Positions 45,630 through 55,234 of a DNA stretch of 64,000 nucleotides are shown in pieces; position 1 is the first letter of the stretch; every line of letters starts with the position of its first letter. The stretch is from Acinetobacter sp. Marseille-Q1618. Lineage in GTDB: Bacteria; Pseudomonadota; Gammaproteobacteria; Pseudomonadales; Moraxellaceae. Both the position numbers and the translations under genes were made by a program. The notes beneath the pieces are model-generated. The model was not told the origin of the DNA. It saw only the letters and a program-made list of their open reading frames with translations, and searched no databases. The DNA lies in NCBI RefSeq assembly GCF_902809855.1, contig NZ_CADDWJ010000002.1, positions 186,001 through 250,000 on the forward strand. Reading direction: 5' to 3'.

Positions 45630-46772
45630 TTAAATATAGGAATTCCACAACCTCACCACACTCTCACACGTTCTTTCTAAATTCCTCTCACCATTTTTCA
45701 AAGCAGTTGGCAAATCACATACACCATCCACAATACCAAAAATCGCAGTAAAACCTTCGGCATAAAGTTCTTCAATATCATTTCCAACATAACCAGCAAA
45801 AGCAATCACAGGTTTATTCAAATGCTTTGCCACCTGTGCTACACCAAAGGGCGTTTTGCCAAACTTGGTCTGAAAATCTATACCACCCTCACCCGTAAAC
45901 ACATAATCCGCTTGGTCAATTTTGTCAGCAAGCTTGGTTTCCTCAATCACGATTTCCACGCCTGAACGAATCCTTGCACCTGCAAATGCCATTAAACCAA
46001 AACCCAAGCCACCTGCTGCCCCTGCACCAGCAAGATTTTGCATATCAATGTCTAAAGTCGACTCAAGCAAATTGGCAAAGTGCTTTAAGTTATGATCTAA
46101 AATCTCAACCATTTCAGCACTTGCACCTTTCTGTGGTGCAAAAACATGGGAAGCGCCATTTTTCCCACATAAAGGATTATTCACATCACTGGCAATGATG
46201 ATCTCAGTCTGCTTTAAACGTGTATCCAATTCAGAAAGATCAATACTATGGATGTGATGCAACTGACCACCACCCAATGTAACGGATTGACCATTTTCAT
46301 CCAAGAACTTTACCCCCAACGCTTGTGCCATGCCTGCACCCGCATCATTGGTCACGCTTCCACCTAATCCTATAATCATTTTAGAAATTCCCAAATCTAA
46401 AGCAGCTTTAATCATTTCTCCTGTGCCATAAGTTGAGGTTAGTAAGGGATTTCGTTGTGATTTTTCCAGTAAATGAATCCCATTTGCCAGCGCCATTTCA
46501 ATCACTGCCGTTTGATCATTTTCGATCAAACCAAAATAGCTTTTTACTTTCTGCTGAATGAATGGTCCTGAAACTTCAATTGCAACTTTTCGCCCATTTC
46601 GTGCTGAAACCAAAGCATCCACTGTACCTTCGCCACCATCTGCCATCGGGACTTGAATAATTTGAGCATCTGGCATGGCTTTTTTGATGGCACGTTGCAT
46701 GGCTAGACATGCTTGTTCAGCCGTAATACTTTCTTTAAATGAATCAGGAGCAAGGACAAAAATTTTAGACAT
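45630..46772 (-). CDS. Glycerate kinase (GarK/GlxK type)
   Basis: Glycerate kinase phosphorylates D-glycerate for entry into glycolysis. The 380-residue product has APDSFKESITAEQAC at the N-terminus, VPMADGGEGTVDAL, the segment IGLGGSVTNDAGAGMAQALG and DYVFTGEGGIDFQTKFGKTP, all typical of the GarK/GlxK family. Length is typical. The sequence does not show which glycerate phosphate (2- or 3-) it makes. It stands alone on the minus strand. Confidence 0.92.
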   Translation of the reverse strand: MSKIFVLAPDSFKESITAEQACLAMQRAIKKAMPDAQIIQVPMADGGEGTVDALVSARNGRKVAIEVSGPFIQQKVKSYFGLIENDQTAVIEMALANGIHLLEKSQRNPLLTSTYGTGEMIKAALDLGISKMIIGLGGSVTNDAGAGMAQALGVKFLDENGQSVTLGGGQLHHIHSIDLSELDTRLKQTEIIIASDVNNPLCGKNGASHVFAPQKGASAEMVEILDHNLKHFANLLESTLDIDMQNLAGAGAAGGLGFGLMAFAGARIRSGVEIVIEETKLADKIDQADYVFTGEGGIDFQTKFGKTPFGVAQVAKHLNKPVIAFAGYVGNDIEELYAEGFTAIFGIVDGVCDLPTALKNGERNLERTCESVVRLWNSYI

Positions 46773-46866
46773 AAGAAAGCTTCAGACATAATTTCAAAAA
46801 ACAACATACCTATTTTTGGTAAATAGATAAACTATCTACTCTGCTCCCACACAAGAAATCAGTATT

Positions 46867-47316
46867 ATGCAACGTGTTAACCTCGGTAAAACCGCACCAG
46901 AACTTTATAAAGCTGTGCTTGAGTTAGAAAATTTAAGTCAGCAAAAAATTAAACAAGCAGGTTTAGATATTGGCTTTTCACATTTACTTAAACTTAGAGC
47001 TTCACAAATTAACCAATGTGCTTTTTGTGTGCGAATGCATACCCAAGATGCCATCAAAGCAGGTGAAAACATAGATCGCATTGCGCTCATCAGTGCTTGG
47101 CGTGAAAGTCAGTATTTCTCAGAGAAAGAACGTGCAGCATTAAGTTTGATCGAAGAAATCACGCTAATCGCACAGCAGCATTTTCCTGACTCTGTTTATG
47201 AACAAGCTGCACAGGTTTTATCAAGTGACGAAATCACAGCGATTGAATGGGTTGCGATTGTGATTAACACTTGGAATCGAATTGCAATTTCAAGTCAATA
47301 TCAGGTCGCGCCTTAA
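46867..47316 (+). CDS. Carboxymuconolactone-decarboxylase (AhpD)-like protein
   Basis: The 149-residue product has the CxxC segment NQCAFCVRMHTQDA (about residues 55-68), the mark of AhpD-like carboxymuconolactone decarboxylase-fold proteins with a redox or peroxidase role. KLRASQINQCAFC and the glutamate in EKERAALSLIEE match the common alkylhydroperoxidase pattern. It stands alone on the plus strand; the partner is unknown. Confidence 0.85.
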   Translation: MQRVNLGKTAPELYKAVLELENLSQQKIKQAGLDIGFSHLLKLRASQINQCAFCVRMHTQDAIKAGENIDRIALISAWRESQYFSEKERAALSLIEEITLIAQQHFPDSVYEQAAQVLSSDEITAIEWVAIVINTWNRIAISSQYQVAP

Positions 47317-47348
47317 GTAATATCTAATTTTTTCTTCAATAGAATTTA

Positions 47349-47410
47349 GGCGACATGGATGTCGCCGTTGAGCAAGAGCAATAAGGATATCCTTATCACC
47401 TTTGCTCAAC
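47349..47410. repeat. Palindromic intergenic element
   Basis: GGCGACAT-GG-ATGTCGCC (47349-47366) is followed directly by a 44-base near-palindrome (47367-47410) whose outer arms are GTTGAGCAA and TTGCTCAAC and whose inner arms are ATAAGGAT and ATCCTTAT, with an unpaired five-base bulge on each side. It lies in a 260-base gap between a plus-strand and a minus-strand gene. Such paired dyads look like a dispersed repeat; no second copy is in this window. Confidence 0.6.
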
Positions 47411-47576
47411 GATTTTTGTAACCTTGCGGAATATATTCCTCATCTCTCAAAATTTAGACATTGCCCACACAACTTAATCTAGATTTTTCACATAAATACG
47501 GGCTGTGCTAACTCAAAACTTTCCAAAATAAAATATTAGAAATATTGATTGAGCATTATTTCATTCATTTAAACCA

Positions 47577-48140
47577 TCAATAACTCACAGGAGGAATCTT
47601 CTTGATTGCAGCAGCAAAGGTGAGATAATTCACCCCTTGAAATAAAATATCCACTGCCAAGAACAAACCTAACACCCAAAATGGTGAATCAGGTGAAGCT
47701 AAAATAATCGCACCTGTTGCCAAAGTTAAAAGCCCTGAAAATAAAGTCCAGCCCCACCCAGACATTGGTTTGAGCATAAAGGCGTTAAAAATACGGATAA
47801 AACCACCAATTAACAATGCAATTGCCAATAGACTGGTCAGCACAACTGCCGTAGTGATCGGTGATTTAAACGCATAATAACCAGCAATTAAATACAAAAC
47901 CCCAAACAATGCCCATAGCCAGCGAAAACCACCATCAAAGATTTTAAAAGCAGCAATGAGGTGTAAAATACCACCAATCATCATCAGCACACCAAATAGA
48001 GCAACTACGGTTAAAGTCGCCATACCCAATGAAGCCAATAAAACCAACCCAAAAATCACCAACACTGCACCAAGTAAAAGATACCACTTACGATTTTCAT
48101 GCAGTTGATGGCGAACCAAATCATTTCCCACTGTACGCAT
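47577..48140 (-). CDS. HdeD-family membrane protein
   Basis: The 187-residue product has six predicted membrane helices in alternating short segments, with LVLLASLGMATLTVVALFGVLMMIGGILHLIAAF (parts quoted) and GWTLFSGLLTLATGAIILASPDSPF, the pattern of the HdeD acid-resistance membrane family. I chose the ATG at 48140 (AGAAG upstream) rather than a TTG twelve bases earlier. It is monocistronic. A role in acid stress is known for the family, not shown here. Confidence 0.85.
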   Translation of the reverse strand: MRTVGNDLVRHQLHENRKWYLLLGAVLVIFGLVLLASLGMATLTVVALFGVLMMIGGILHLIAAFKIFDGGFRWLWALFGVLYLIAGYYAFKSPITTAVVLTSLLAIALLIGGFIRIFNAFMLKPMSGWGWTLFSGLLTLATGAIILASPDSPFWVLGLFLAVDILFQGVNYLTFAAAIKKIPPVSY

Positions 48141-48276
48141 AATTCTTCTCAAGTTTGTTTTACATCACTTTGATTGTTAGTCTAATTTGTTTTTTTGTCT
48201 GTATAGAATCTGCATCTGGAACAACAACGCTGTCAGCATTTTTTGAAATATAAATAAAAAGGTTACATTTTATGTT

Positions 48277-49035
48277 CTATTTCAACCAACCTATTTCTTG
48301 TGCAGTTAAATCACTCAGCATGGTGTCGTGTAAGCTATTTGGGACTTTGCTTTTATTGGCAGAAATAGGAACATATCCTCCCATAATTTCTGCATATTGT
48401 TGTGGATACAATGGTTTTTGTTCAGGATGTGCATAACCCAATGGGAAAATCGGCTGACCTGTCATCAGGTCGTATTTATCTTTTCCACCAAAGGTATGTA
48501 ATAGCTCATGCACTAACACGACTTTGTTTTGCTCCCTTTGTTTTTTTGAGGCAAATAAGTTGACTGTACCAATTCTACCTCGTTCTAAAGCAGTGGAATG
48601 TTTTACTTGCTTGGTGAGTTTTGGATCATAATAATTGAGATATAACGTTACCGCAGGTGCACCATCACCATTTTTATGTTGTTTCCAAGCATAATAGCGA
48701 AATTTTAAACTCCATAAAATATTGTCTAATGCTCCTCCATTTTCAGGCACTTTAGGTGGCAATTGTTCTAATTTTCTGCCTAATTGAAAATAAAATTGAA
48801 TCGGTTGTCCTCGAATTTTTTTCGATTGTTCTTGTAAGTATTGTTTGGGTTCATCTAAGTCATCAATTGAAAATTGCTGTATATACTGCTCAGTCGCTAC
48901 TTGCCCATCTGCATTAATTGGATGGAGTAATACCATGATCGGTTTCGTCCAATCTTGGTTCATATCTCGCCAAGCATTTACAGCCACCACAAGTAAAATC
49001 GCCAATAAGACAATGACTCGAATATTTTTCCACAT
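48277..49035 (-). CDS. Membrane-anchored putative zinc metallopeptidase
   Basis: The 252-residue product has an N-terminal membrane helix (IRVIVLLAILLVVAVNAW) and a periplasmic domain. Near residue 180, VLVHELLHTFGGKDKYD carries the HExxH zinc-binding motif followed by a GxKD segment, as in metzincin-like peptidases, and the C-terminus holds EIMGGYVP and SDLTAQEIGWL with a methionine that could be a Met-turn (inference). No close family is recognised. Substrate and role are unknown. It stands alone near NYN and HdeD genes. Confidence 0.7.
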   Translation of the reverse strand: MWKNIRVIVLLAILLVVAVNAWRDMNQDWTKPIMVLLHPINADGQVATEQYIQQFSIDDLDEPKQYLQEQSKKIRGQPIQFYFQLGRKLEQLPPKVPENGGALDNILWSLKFRYYAWKQHKNGDGAPAVTLYLNYYDPKLTKQVKHSTALERGRIGTVNLFASKKQREQNKVVLVHELLHTFGGKDKYDLMTGQPIFPLGYAHPEQKPLYPQQYAEIMGGYVPISANKSKVPNSLHDTMLSDLTAQEIGWLK

Positions 49036-49063
49036 AAAATTTCTACTTAAGATTTATAATACT

Positions 49064-50032
49064 TCAAGGCATTAATCTAATAATTCTAGCAGATTTAACC
49101 TCACCTTCTTGTTTGGTTTCAATCCAACCATTATGTATGGTTTCTATGGCTTCTTCATAATTTCTAATGTTTAAATCCGATTTTTTCAAAGCTTGAATAA
49201 TATCTTTGAAATTCGCCCAATTCTCTTGAGAAACATTTTCGCTGATAGCCTTTTGTACCAATTTAATAAAAGTACTAAAACTTGCTTTTCTTAGATACAT
49301 TTGGCTACCTTGCATTTTTGTTTCAAAGATACCTAGCTCTTTGATGAGTCCTGATAACTTTGAGTGACCATAATCTCGTGTATCAAAGTCAGGCTTCACT
49401 GTACTAAGATATGTCCCAATAGAACCTAAATATGCCCAGCCACTGTCATCAGAATTATCCTTAACTGCTTTATAAATCAAATTTAGTGTTGCCTTATCAA
49501 CTTGTTGCTTAATTTTTTCTCGTTCTATTGTAGATGTTTTTACCGAATTCTCACTCATTCTAGTATCAGTATTTTGTTTTTCTTCTTTTTCATCAATATG
49601 TAAATTTTCTACAGAAATAAATTTATCACATGCTTTTTTAAAAGAATCAGGTGTTTGTTTACGCCCAAAACCATAAACAGTTAATCCACTTTCCCTTATT
49701 CTAGAAGCTAATGGCGTAAAATCGCTATCACTGGAAACAATACAAAATCCATCCAATGCACCACCGTATAATAAGTCCATTGCATCTATGATCAAAATCA
49801 TATCTGTTGCATCTTTACCACTGGTATAAGCAAATTGCTGAACAGGGGTAATGGCATGAGGGAGTAGTACTTCTCGCCATTTTTTTAGTGTTTCACTACT
49901 CCAATCGCCATAGACTCTCTTCACACTCGCAATCCCATACTTTGCAACTTCTTCTAAAATGGATGAAATTGAATGCACAGACGAATTATCCGCATCAATT
50001 AAAACTGCTAATTTATGAACTTTATTTTCCAT
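49064..50032 (-). CDS. NYN-domain RNase with OST-HTH/LOTUS domain
   Basis: The 322-residue product joins an N-terminal NYN/PIN-like (LabA, DUF88) nuclease domain (LAVLIDADNSS with Asp13 and Asp15, RVYGDWS, DATDMILIIDAMDLL, IVSSDSDFTPLASRIRESG, about 1-150) to a charged linker and one or two winged-helix OST-HTH/LOTUS domains (about 180-250 and 262-320: YLGSIGTYLSTVKPDF; KLSGLIKELGIFE). This combination is known from RNA-processing NYN-LOTUS proteins, where the catalytic acidic residues cut RNA and the LOTUS domain binds it. Its RNA target is unknown. It lies close to the nudix-topA genes. Confidence 0.85.
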   Translation of the reverse strand: MENKVHKLAVLIDADNSSVHSISSILEEVAKYGIASVKRVYGDWSSETLKKWREVLLPHAITPVQQFAYTSGKDATDMILIIDAMDLLYGGALDGFCIVSSDSDFTPLASRIRESGLTVYGFGRKQTPDSFKKACDKFISVENLHIDEKEEKQNTDTRMSENSVKTSTIEREKIKQQVDKATLNLIYKAVKDNSDDSGWAYLGSIGTYLSTVKPDFDTRDYGHSKLSGLIKELGIFETKMQGSQMYLRKASFSTFIKLVQKAISENVSQENWANFKDIIQALKKSDLNIRNYEEAIETIHNGWIETKQEGEVKSARIIRLMP

Positions 50033-50088
50033 TATTTCCCCAAAAAAAATTAATTTTTATGCCTACGCAGCATTCAAAAATTAGAATA

Positions 50089-50535
50089 TTATTTTATTTC
50101 CAACAGCCTTTCAGGCGTATGTTCAACAAAATTATCCCACACAAAATCATACAGTTTTCTTTGATTGGAAAATACCACTAAAGCTTTGGCTTCAGTCAAA
50201 CTACACCAACGATATTCAGTATGTTCAGCATTCAAAATAACAGCTTGGTCATCCTCACAAAATCCAACAAATGCAGGAATCATTTCAATGACATTCTCGC
50301 TTGCTTCATAAAACTGCTCAATATAATCTGCACTAAACAAACGCTCAGGATATATACTTGTTTCCTCTTTAATTTCACGCAGAATAGCTTGACTTGCAGT
50401 TTCATTGGCTTCAATTTTTCCTGCAACATGACACCAAAAATCACCTTTAACTCGCTTCATTAACAAAATTTTCATTTCACCATCCACTTTGGACAATAAA
50501 ACACTCGATATAATCATGGAGCGAATTGGAATCAT
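50089..50535 (-). CDS. Nudix hydrolase
   Basis: The 148-residue product has the Nudix box GKIEANETASQAILREIKEETS (G-x5-E-x7-REUxEE; only parts quoted), with REIKEET at about residues 55-61. It resembles small Nudix pyrophosphohydrolases that clean damaged nucleotides. The substrate is not predictable. It follows topA downstream on the same strand, but a strong terminator lies between. Confidence 0.85.
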   Translation of the reverse strand: MIPIRSMIISSVLLSKVDGEMKILLMKRVKGDFWCHVAGKIEANETASQAILREIKEETSIYPERLFSADYIEQFYEASENVIEMIPAFVGFCEDDQAVILNAEHTEYRWCSLTEAKALVVFSNQRKLYDFVWDNFVEHTPERLLEIK

Positions 50536-50568
50536 CTAAATCTCTATTTATTTTCAAAGTTAAAAGCA

Positions 50569-50599
50569 TAAAAAATGCTAACCGAAGTTAGCATTTTTG
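50569..50599 (-). terminator. Rho-independent terminator after topA
   Basis: On the minus strand AAAAATGCTAAC-TTCG-GTTAGCATTTTTT forms a stable hairpin, between the topA stop and the Nudix start. It is symmetrical and could act on both strands. Confidence 0.9.
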
Positions 50600-50612
50600 C
50601 ATGAATCAAAGC

Positions 50613-53255
50613 TTAAGCCTCAACCCATTTTCCATCTTTATACACCAGTGACCATTTGGTCTGTTTACCTTCAGCCGTTTCAGAGCCAATATACTGTGAT
50701 TGGTTTTTACGACTAAATTTCACTAAAGTTGGATTACCCTCAGGATCGACATCAGGTGCTTGTAGAATGAATTGATATTTCGGATCAATTTGATCTGCTA
50801 CTGTGCGTAATTCTGCCACTTTTGGCGCACGAGTTTCACGAATTTTCGGGAACTTACTTGCTGCTAAGAACAGACCTGCGGCCCCATCACGCAAGACAAA
50901 ATAATCGTCATGCTTAGTTGAACGTAAATGTTCCATTTTGATCGGGTCGACACGTGGTGGCGCTGGTTGCCCGTTTTTCAATACCTTGCGAGTATTATCA
51001 CAGTTCATACAAGCGAAATAAGGACCAAAACGACCTGTTTTTAACTGCATCTCACCATCACATTTGTCACATGGAATGGTTGGTCCATCATAACCTTTGA
51101 TTTTGAACTCGCCTTCTTCAAGCTCATAACCGTTACAGTCAGGATTATTACCACAAATATGCAGTTTTCGACCACCATCAATGACATAGCTGTCCATCGC
51201 TGTACCACAGATCGGACAACGTTTTTTCGACATTAAATCTGCTGTTTCCGCACCATCATCATCAGACAATGCAGCAAGCGACTCGACAGGTGTTAAGTTT
51301 AATGTACCTTTACAGCGTTCCTTTGGTGGCAAGTTATAGCCTGAACATCCTAAGAATACTCCCGTTGTCCCTGTACGAATCTGCATAGGACGAGTACATT
51401 CTGGACAATGCACAGCTTCAACTTCCACAGGTAAGTTACGGCGCATGCCGCTTTCACCTTGAGCAGTAGTTAAACGTTTTTTAAAGTCACCATAAAAACT
51501 ATCGAGTAACTCTTTCCAATTGCGTTCACCATCTGCAACTTTGTCGAGCTGACCTTCTAAATCTGCAGTAAAGGCATAATTCATCAAATTGTTAAAACTT
51601 TCGTCCAAACGATCTGTGACGATTTCACCCATTTTCTCAGCATAAAGACGGCGATTATCGAGTTTAACATAACCACGATCTTGAATCGTAGAAATAATCG
51701 CAGCATAAGTCGAAGGACGACCAATACCTTTTTTCTCAAGCTCTTTCACCAATGACGCCTCGGTAAAACGTGCAGGTGGTTTGGTAAAGTGTTGTGATGG
51801 ATCAAGTTTTTCTAACTTGAGGATTTCACCAACTTTTACCGCAGGCAATAAAACATCATCATCAGATTTATTTTGACCACGCACTTTGGTGAAACCATCA
51901 AAAACCAAAGTACGACCTTTGGCTTTGAGTTCGACACCATTGGCATCAACCAAAATCGTTGATGATAAATATTCTGCTGGGGTCATTTGACAGGCAACAA
52001 ACTGACGCCAAATCAGATCATACAAACGTTGTGCATCACGCTCTGCACCCGCAAGTTGATCACCAACCAGTGCAACATTGGATGGACGAATCGCCTCATG
52101 CGCTTCTTGTGCGCCCGCTTTATTGCCATAACGATTGGCTTTTGCAGGAAGATATTTATCGCCATACTCAGTTTGAATATGGTTACGTACCATGCTGACC
52201 GCATCATCACTTAGGAATGTTGAGTCAGTACGCATATAAGTAATATAACCCGCTTCATACAAACGCTGTGCCAACATCATGGTTTTCTTCACAGAAAAAC
52301 CTAAACGCGTACTGGCTGCTTGTTGTAAAGTCGACGTGATATACGGTGCGCTAGGATTAACCTTAGTCGGTTTATCTTCACGGGTTGCAACTTTATATTC
52401 AGCATCATTTAAAATTTTTAACAAAGCATCAGTTTGCGCTTTATTTTGCAATTTTAAGGTCTTACCACCTTGCTTTACTGCTTCAAGGCGAATGTCATCT
52501 TTTTTAGATTTAGTATCTGCAAACACTTGCCAATATTCTTCAGGAACAAATGCACGAATTTCACGTTCACGTTCAACCACAAGCTTAACTGCAACAGATT
52601 GCACACGCCCTGCGGATAGACCACGCGCAATTTTTTCCCAAAGTAATGGCGATACCATAAAGCCCACCACACGGTCGAGAAAACGACGTGCTTGTTGGGC
52701 ATTGACGCGGTTTAAATCAAGACGTGTCGGCTGTTTAAAAGCATCTTGAATGGCATTTTTTGTGATTTCGTTAAATACCACACGGTGGTAACGATTTTCA
52801 TCCCCACCAATCACTTCTCTTAAATGCCAAGCAATCGCTTCCCCTTCTCTATCCAAGTCCGTTGCGAGATAGATTTCGTCAGCATCTTTTGCAAGTTTTT
52901 TCAGTTCAGCCACGACATTTTCTTTGCCTGGAAGCACTTCATAGTGCGCTTTCCAATCGTGTTCTGGATCAACCCCCATACGGTTGACCAATGCAGTTTG
53001 TGCTTTTTCAGCTTTTTGTGCATCTGTCAGCTTGGTTCGTGTCGCAGGTTTTTTTTCTGTCGTTTTACTTGAGCCACCTGTAGGCAAATCACGGACATGA
53101 CCTACTGATGACTTTACGATGTAATCTGAACCTAAATATTTATTGATGGTTTTCGCTTTTGCAGGCGACTCCACAATCACTAAGGCACGCTTCTTGCCTG
53201 CATTGGGAGTGTCTGCAGTTGTGCTTTTGGTTGTGGACCGAGGAGCTTTCGCCAT
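50613..53255 (-). CDS. topA: DNA topoisomerase I
   Basis: TopA relaxes negatively supercoiled DNA. The 880-residue product has a basic N-terminal tail, the Toprim domain ([19 protein letters not shown], about 24-42; [11 protein letters not shown]), the active-site tyrosine in [13 protein letters not shown] (about residue 337), and three C-terminal zinc ribbons (cysteine pairs in CPECTRP, CPICGTA and CDKCDGE), typical of Gammaproteobacteria. The first about 15 residues ([13 protein letters not shown]) are an extension. A 149-residue membrane-anchored gene lies 30 bases upstream on the same strand. Confidence 0.97.
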   Translation of the reverse strand: MAKAPRSTTKSTTADTPNAGKKRALVIVESPAKAKTINKYLGSDYIVKSSVGHVRDLPTGGSSKTTEKKPATRTKLTDAQKAEKAQTALVNRMGVDPEHDWKAHYEVLPGKENVVAELKKLAKDADEIYLATDLDREGEAIAWHLREVIGGDENRYHRVVFNEITKNAIQDAFKQPTRLDLNRVNAQQARRFLDRVVGFMVSPLLWEKIARGLSAGRVQSVAVKLVVEREREIRAFVPEEYWQVFADTKSKKDDIRLEAVKQGGKTLKLQNKAQTDALLKILNDAEYKVATREDKPTKVNPSAPYITSTLQQAASTRLGFSVKKTMMLAQRLYEAGYITYMRTDSTFLSDDAVSMVRNHIQTEYGDKYLPAKANRYGNKAGAQEAHEAIRPSNVALVGDQLAGAERDAQRLYDLIWRQFVACQMTPAEYLSSTILVDANGVELKAKGRTLVFDGFTKVRGQNKSDDDVLLPAVKVGEILKLEKLDPSQHFTKPPARFTEASLVKELEKKGIGRPSTYAAIISTIQDRGYVKLDNRRLYAEKMGEIVTDRLDESFNNLMNYAFTADLEGQLDKVADGERNWKELLDSFYGDFKKRLTTAQGESGMRRNLPVEVEAVHCPECTRPMQIRTGTTGVFLGCSGYNLPPKERCKGTLNLTPVESLAALSDDDGAETADLMSKKRCPICGTAMDSYVIDGGRKLHICGNNPDCNGYELEEGEFKIKGYDGPTIPCDKCDGEMQLKTGRFGPYFACMNCDNTRKVLKNGQPAPPRVDPIKMEHLRSTKHDDYFVLRDGAAGLFLAASKFPKIRETRAPKVAELRTVADQIDPKYQFILQAPDVDPEGNPTLVKFSRKNQSQYIGSETAEGKQTKWSLVYKDGKWVEA

Positions 53256-53284
53256 AATGAACCGTTTATCCTATTCTTTTTAAG

Positions 53285-53734
53285 TTAAATTTCAGCCAAA
53301 GAAAGTAAATATGCTTTCATATCTTCTAATTGTGTTGCTCGAAGGTCTGATTCTTCATCCCAATAGAGTCCTACACAGTTAGCTTGCATATCAATAGCAT
53401 AAATCCCTTTTAATGCAATGGGAAAATCATTAAATTTCGCATCACCCTGAAGTAATTTCAATTTTTGATCTTCTACACGCGCACGCATTAAAGGTAAACG
53501 AGCTTCTGGGATTAACACACTATAATACGCCACCATGCTGGCACGACTTTCTGTTGCCATCGGCACTTTCGTCCAGTCAGGTGCTGCCACCAAACGAGGA
53601 TGTAATCCCATTTTTCGTGCTTTTTCTCGCATTAAACCTAATGCTTTTTCTCTTGGGCTTATGCGTAAGCCAAAAATTGAACCCAATACAAAAACAATTA
53701 CAATGAGCGCAACCCAAAGACCTGTGTGTTCCAT
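53285..53734 (-). CDS. Membrane-anchored protein upstream of topA, unknown function
   Basis: The 149-residue product has one N-terminal membrane helix (GLWVALIVIVFVLGSIFGL, about 5-23), a basic stretch and a soluble domain (HPRLVAAPDW, MVAYYSVLIPEARLPLMRARVEDQKL). I recognise no domain. The topA gene starts about 30 bases past its stop on the same strand, so cotranscription with topA is likely. Confidence 0.7.
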   Translation of the reverse strand: MEHTGLWVALIVIVFVLGSIFGLRISPREKALGLMREKARKMGLHPRLVAAPDWTKVPMATESRASMVAYYSVLIPEARLPLMRARVEDQKLKLLQGDAKFNDFPIALKGIYAIDMQANCVGLYWDEESDLRATQLEDMKAYLLSLAEI

Positions 53735-54108
53735 AGTTCACCTTTTTATTCCTATATTAGAGTTGCATAAGCTGAATATAAAACGCAAGATCAAATTTTT
53801 ATTTGTCGCTGAAAAAGTCTATTAAATACAAGTGATCTTGTTTATTTTAAATGGATTTATTATTTTTCATCATCCTTCATTCGGTATAATGCTAGCCAAC
53901 TTAGAGTTTTGAATTTTATTACTGATAACCTATGTCGCTTATATTTTTCAATTAAAAATGCTTTCATTTACTTGCCTTATGATCAGTCTAAATTTGTGAT
54001 TAATACTGAAAATTTTAGTTAAGAATGAGCAGCGAACTTTTGAAGATTTAAATTTAAAAAGAGATTTAAAGTCAAAGTTTAAACCTCTTTTTTAGCTTTA
54101 TAAAAAGT
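53735..54108. other. Gap with an isolated promoter-like and terminator-like pair
   Basis: This 374-base region has no open frame of use. A TATAAT hexamer in the phrase GGTATAATGC lies at 53886-53891, with only a weak -35, and a T-rich hairpin at 54056-54093 would end a transcript of about 200 bases. A CAAGATCA/TGATCTTG dyad (about 53790-53841) also falls here. A small RNA is possible but not shown. Confidence 0.35.
54056..54093. terminator. Bidirectional terminator before the PIN-like gene end
   Basis: AAAAAGAG-TTTAAA pairs with TTTAAA-CCTCTTTTTT with a seven-base loop and a one-base bulge. It sits just past the stop (minus strand) of the PIN-like gene and could also end a plus-strand transcript. 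Confidence 0.6.
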
Positions 54109-55116
54109 TTAATTCAAAACCATTTCATGACTATAAATTACATCATGACCATTCCAATAAATATAGCCTTTTTCAATTAACTCTTTGAGTAATAATCGAA
54201 CATCAGATTTGGGAAACATTTTTTCCAACAAATCCCGAAGCTCATAGATATCTTTGGGTTTATCTGTTTTTAATTCATTGAGTTTTTGAATCACTTCCCA
54301 TTGTACAGGGTCAATTTTCTCAAAGTTTTTATTTAAAGGTTCAGTTACGCTTGTTTGATTTTGCTGACTTTCCAACTCGGAAATCACCAGTTTTGCACCT
54401 GTACTGAGTTTTTCTAAAACAGTATCTATTTGTAAAACTTTCGCATCAGAAACAACGCTTTTTTGTTCTAAATCAAGTTCAGACCATTGTTTTAATCGCT
54501 TTTTTCTAAACCAAACGTGTTCATCTTCTTTTTTGACTATTTTTAAATTAATCAACATACCCAATAAATGTTGGGCTTTTTCAGGAACGACCTGTAAGCA
54601 ATTCACAATTGAGTTTTTTAACTTTTCAACCGTATTTGGTTTACCTGTCATTTTCACTACAGCATCGCAGTATTTTTTAACCAATTGTAAAGCGGGTTTA
54701 TTTAAAATAGTTTCAACACTTGGGATGATATTTTTAGATATTTTTTCTGAATTTTCCGCTTCGATTTGAATTAAATGGCAACTCAAGTCTGAACTACGCA
54801 ACATGTCCATTAACATAGAACAACTTGGCATCGCAGAAATCACTTCAATATGTGTATCAGATTCAAGCAAAGCTAAAAGCTGGCCTACCACCACCGCATA
54901 TTCATATTCTTTTTCAGTGGTTTCAGGCACATCCAAAATGATGATTTGTCCACTCGCAATCAAGCTTGCCAATTCAGTTAAATCATCCAATGCAAATTCA
55001 ATTTTCCCTGCACAATTAAACAGATATAAAGCTGAATAATGCTCCACAACATCCCTTAACATTTTTAATGTTGGCATATTATTTTCAATATCAAGAAGTA
55101 CAACTTTATTCTGCAT
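54109..55116 (-). CDS. PIN/NYN-like protein with C-terminal winged helix
   Basis: The 335-residue product begins with a PIN-like nuclease fold: KVVLLDIENNMPTL (Asp-rich strand), then LYLFNCAGK, IIILDVPETTEKEYEYAVVVG and IEVISAMPSCSML. The C-terminal part (about 270-335) resembles a winged helix (WEVIQKLNELKTDKPKDIYELRDLLEKMF). It is a second member of the same broad nuclease class as the gene at 49064, but the catalytic residues are less clear (Asp9, Glu11). I chose the ATG at 55116 over a TTG six bases earlier. It stands alone with a hairpin downstream. Confidence 0.65.
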   Translation of the reverse strand: MQNKVVLLDIENNMPTLKMLRDVVEHYSALYLFNCAGKIEFALDDLTELASLIASGQIIILDVPETTEKEYEYAVVVGQLLALLESDTHIEVISAMPSCSMLMDMLRSSDLSCHLIQIEAENSEKISKNIIPSVETILNKPALQLVKKYCDAVVKMTGKPNTVEKLKNSIVNCLQVVPEKAQHLLGMLINLKIVKKEDEHVWFRKKRLKQWSELDLEQKSVVSDAKVLQIDTVLEKLSTGAKLVISELESQQNQTSVTEPLNKNFEKIDPVQWEVIQKLNELKTDKPKDIYELRDLLEKMFPKSDVRLLLKELIEKGYIYWNGHDVIYSHEMVLN

Positions 55117-55234
55117 GATCAATTTTTAACAACCAGATTGAGAGTCTGCATTACACCGAGCTTTTGCATAAAGGTCAAATATATTTCGGTGCGTTGCCGC
55201 TGTTTTAAAGTTTAAAAATAAAATGAAAGTGATA

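Noticed and set aside
53790..53841. CAAGATCA/TGATCTTG dyad as a terminator for the 53285 gene or a riboswitch
   Set aside because: It lies upstream of that minus-strand gene, the loop is long (over 30 bases), and no known riboswitch pattern is present.
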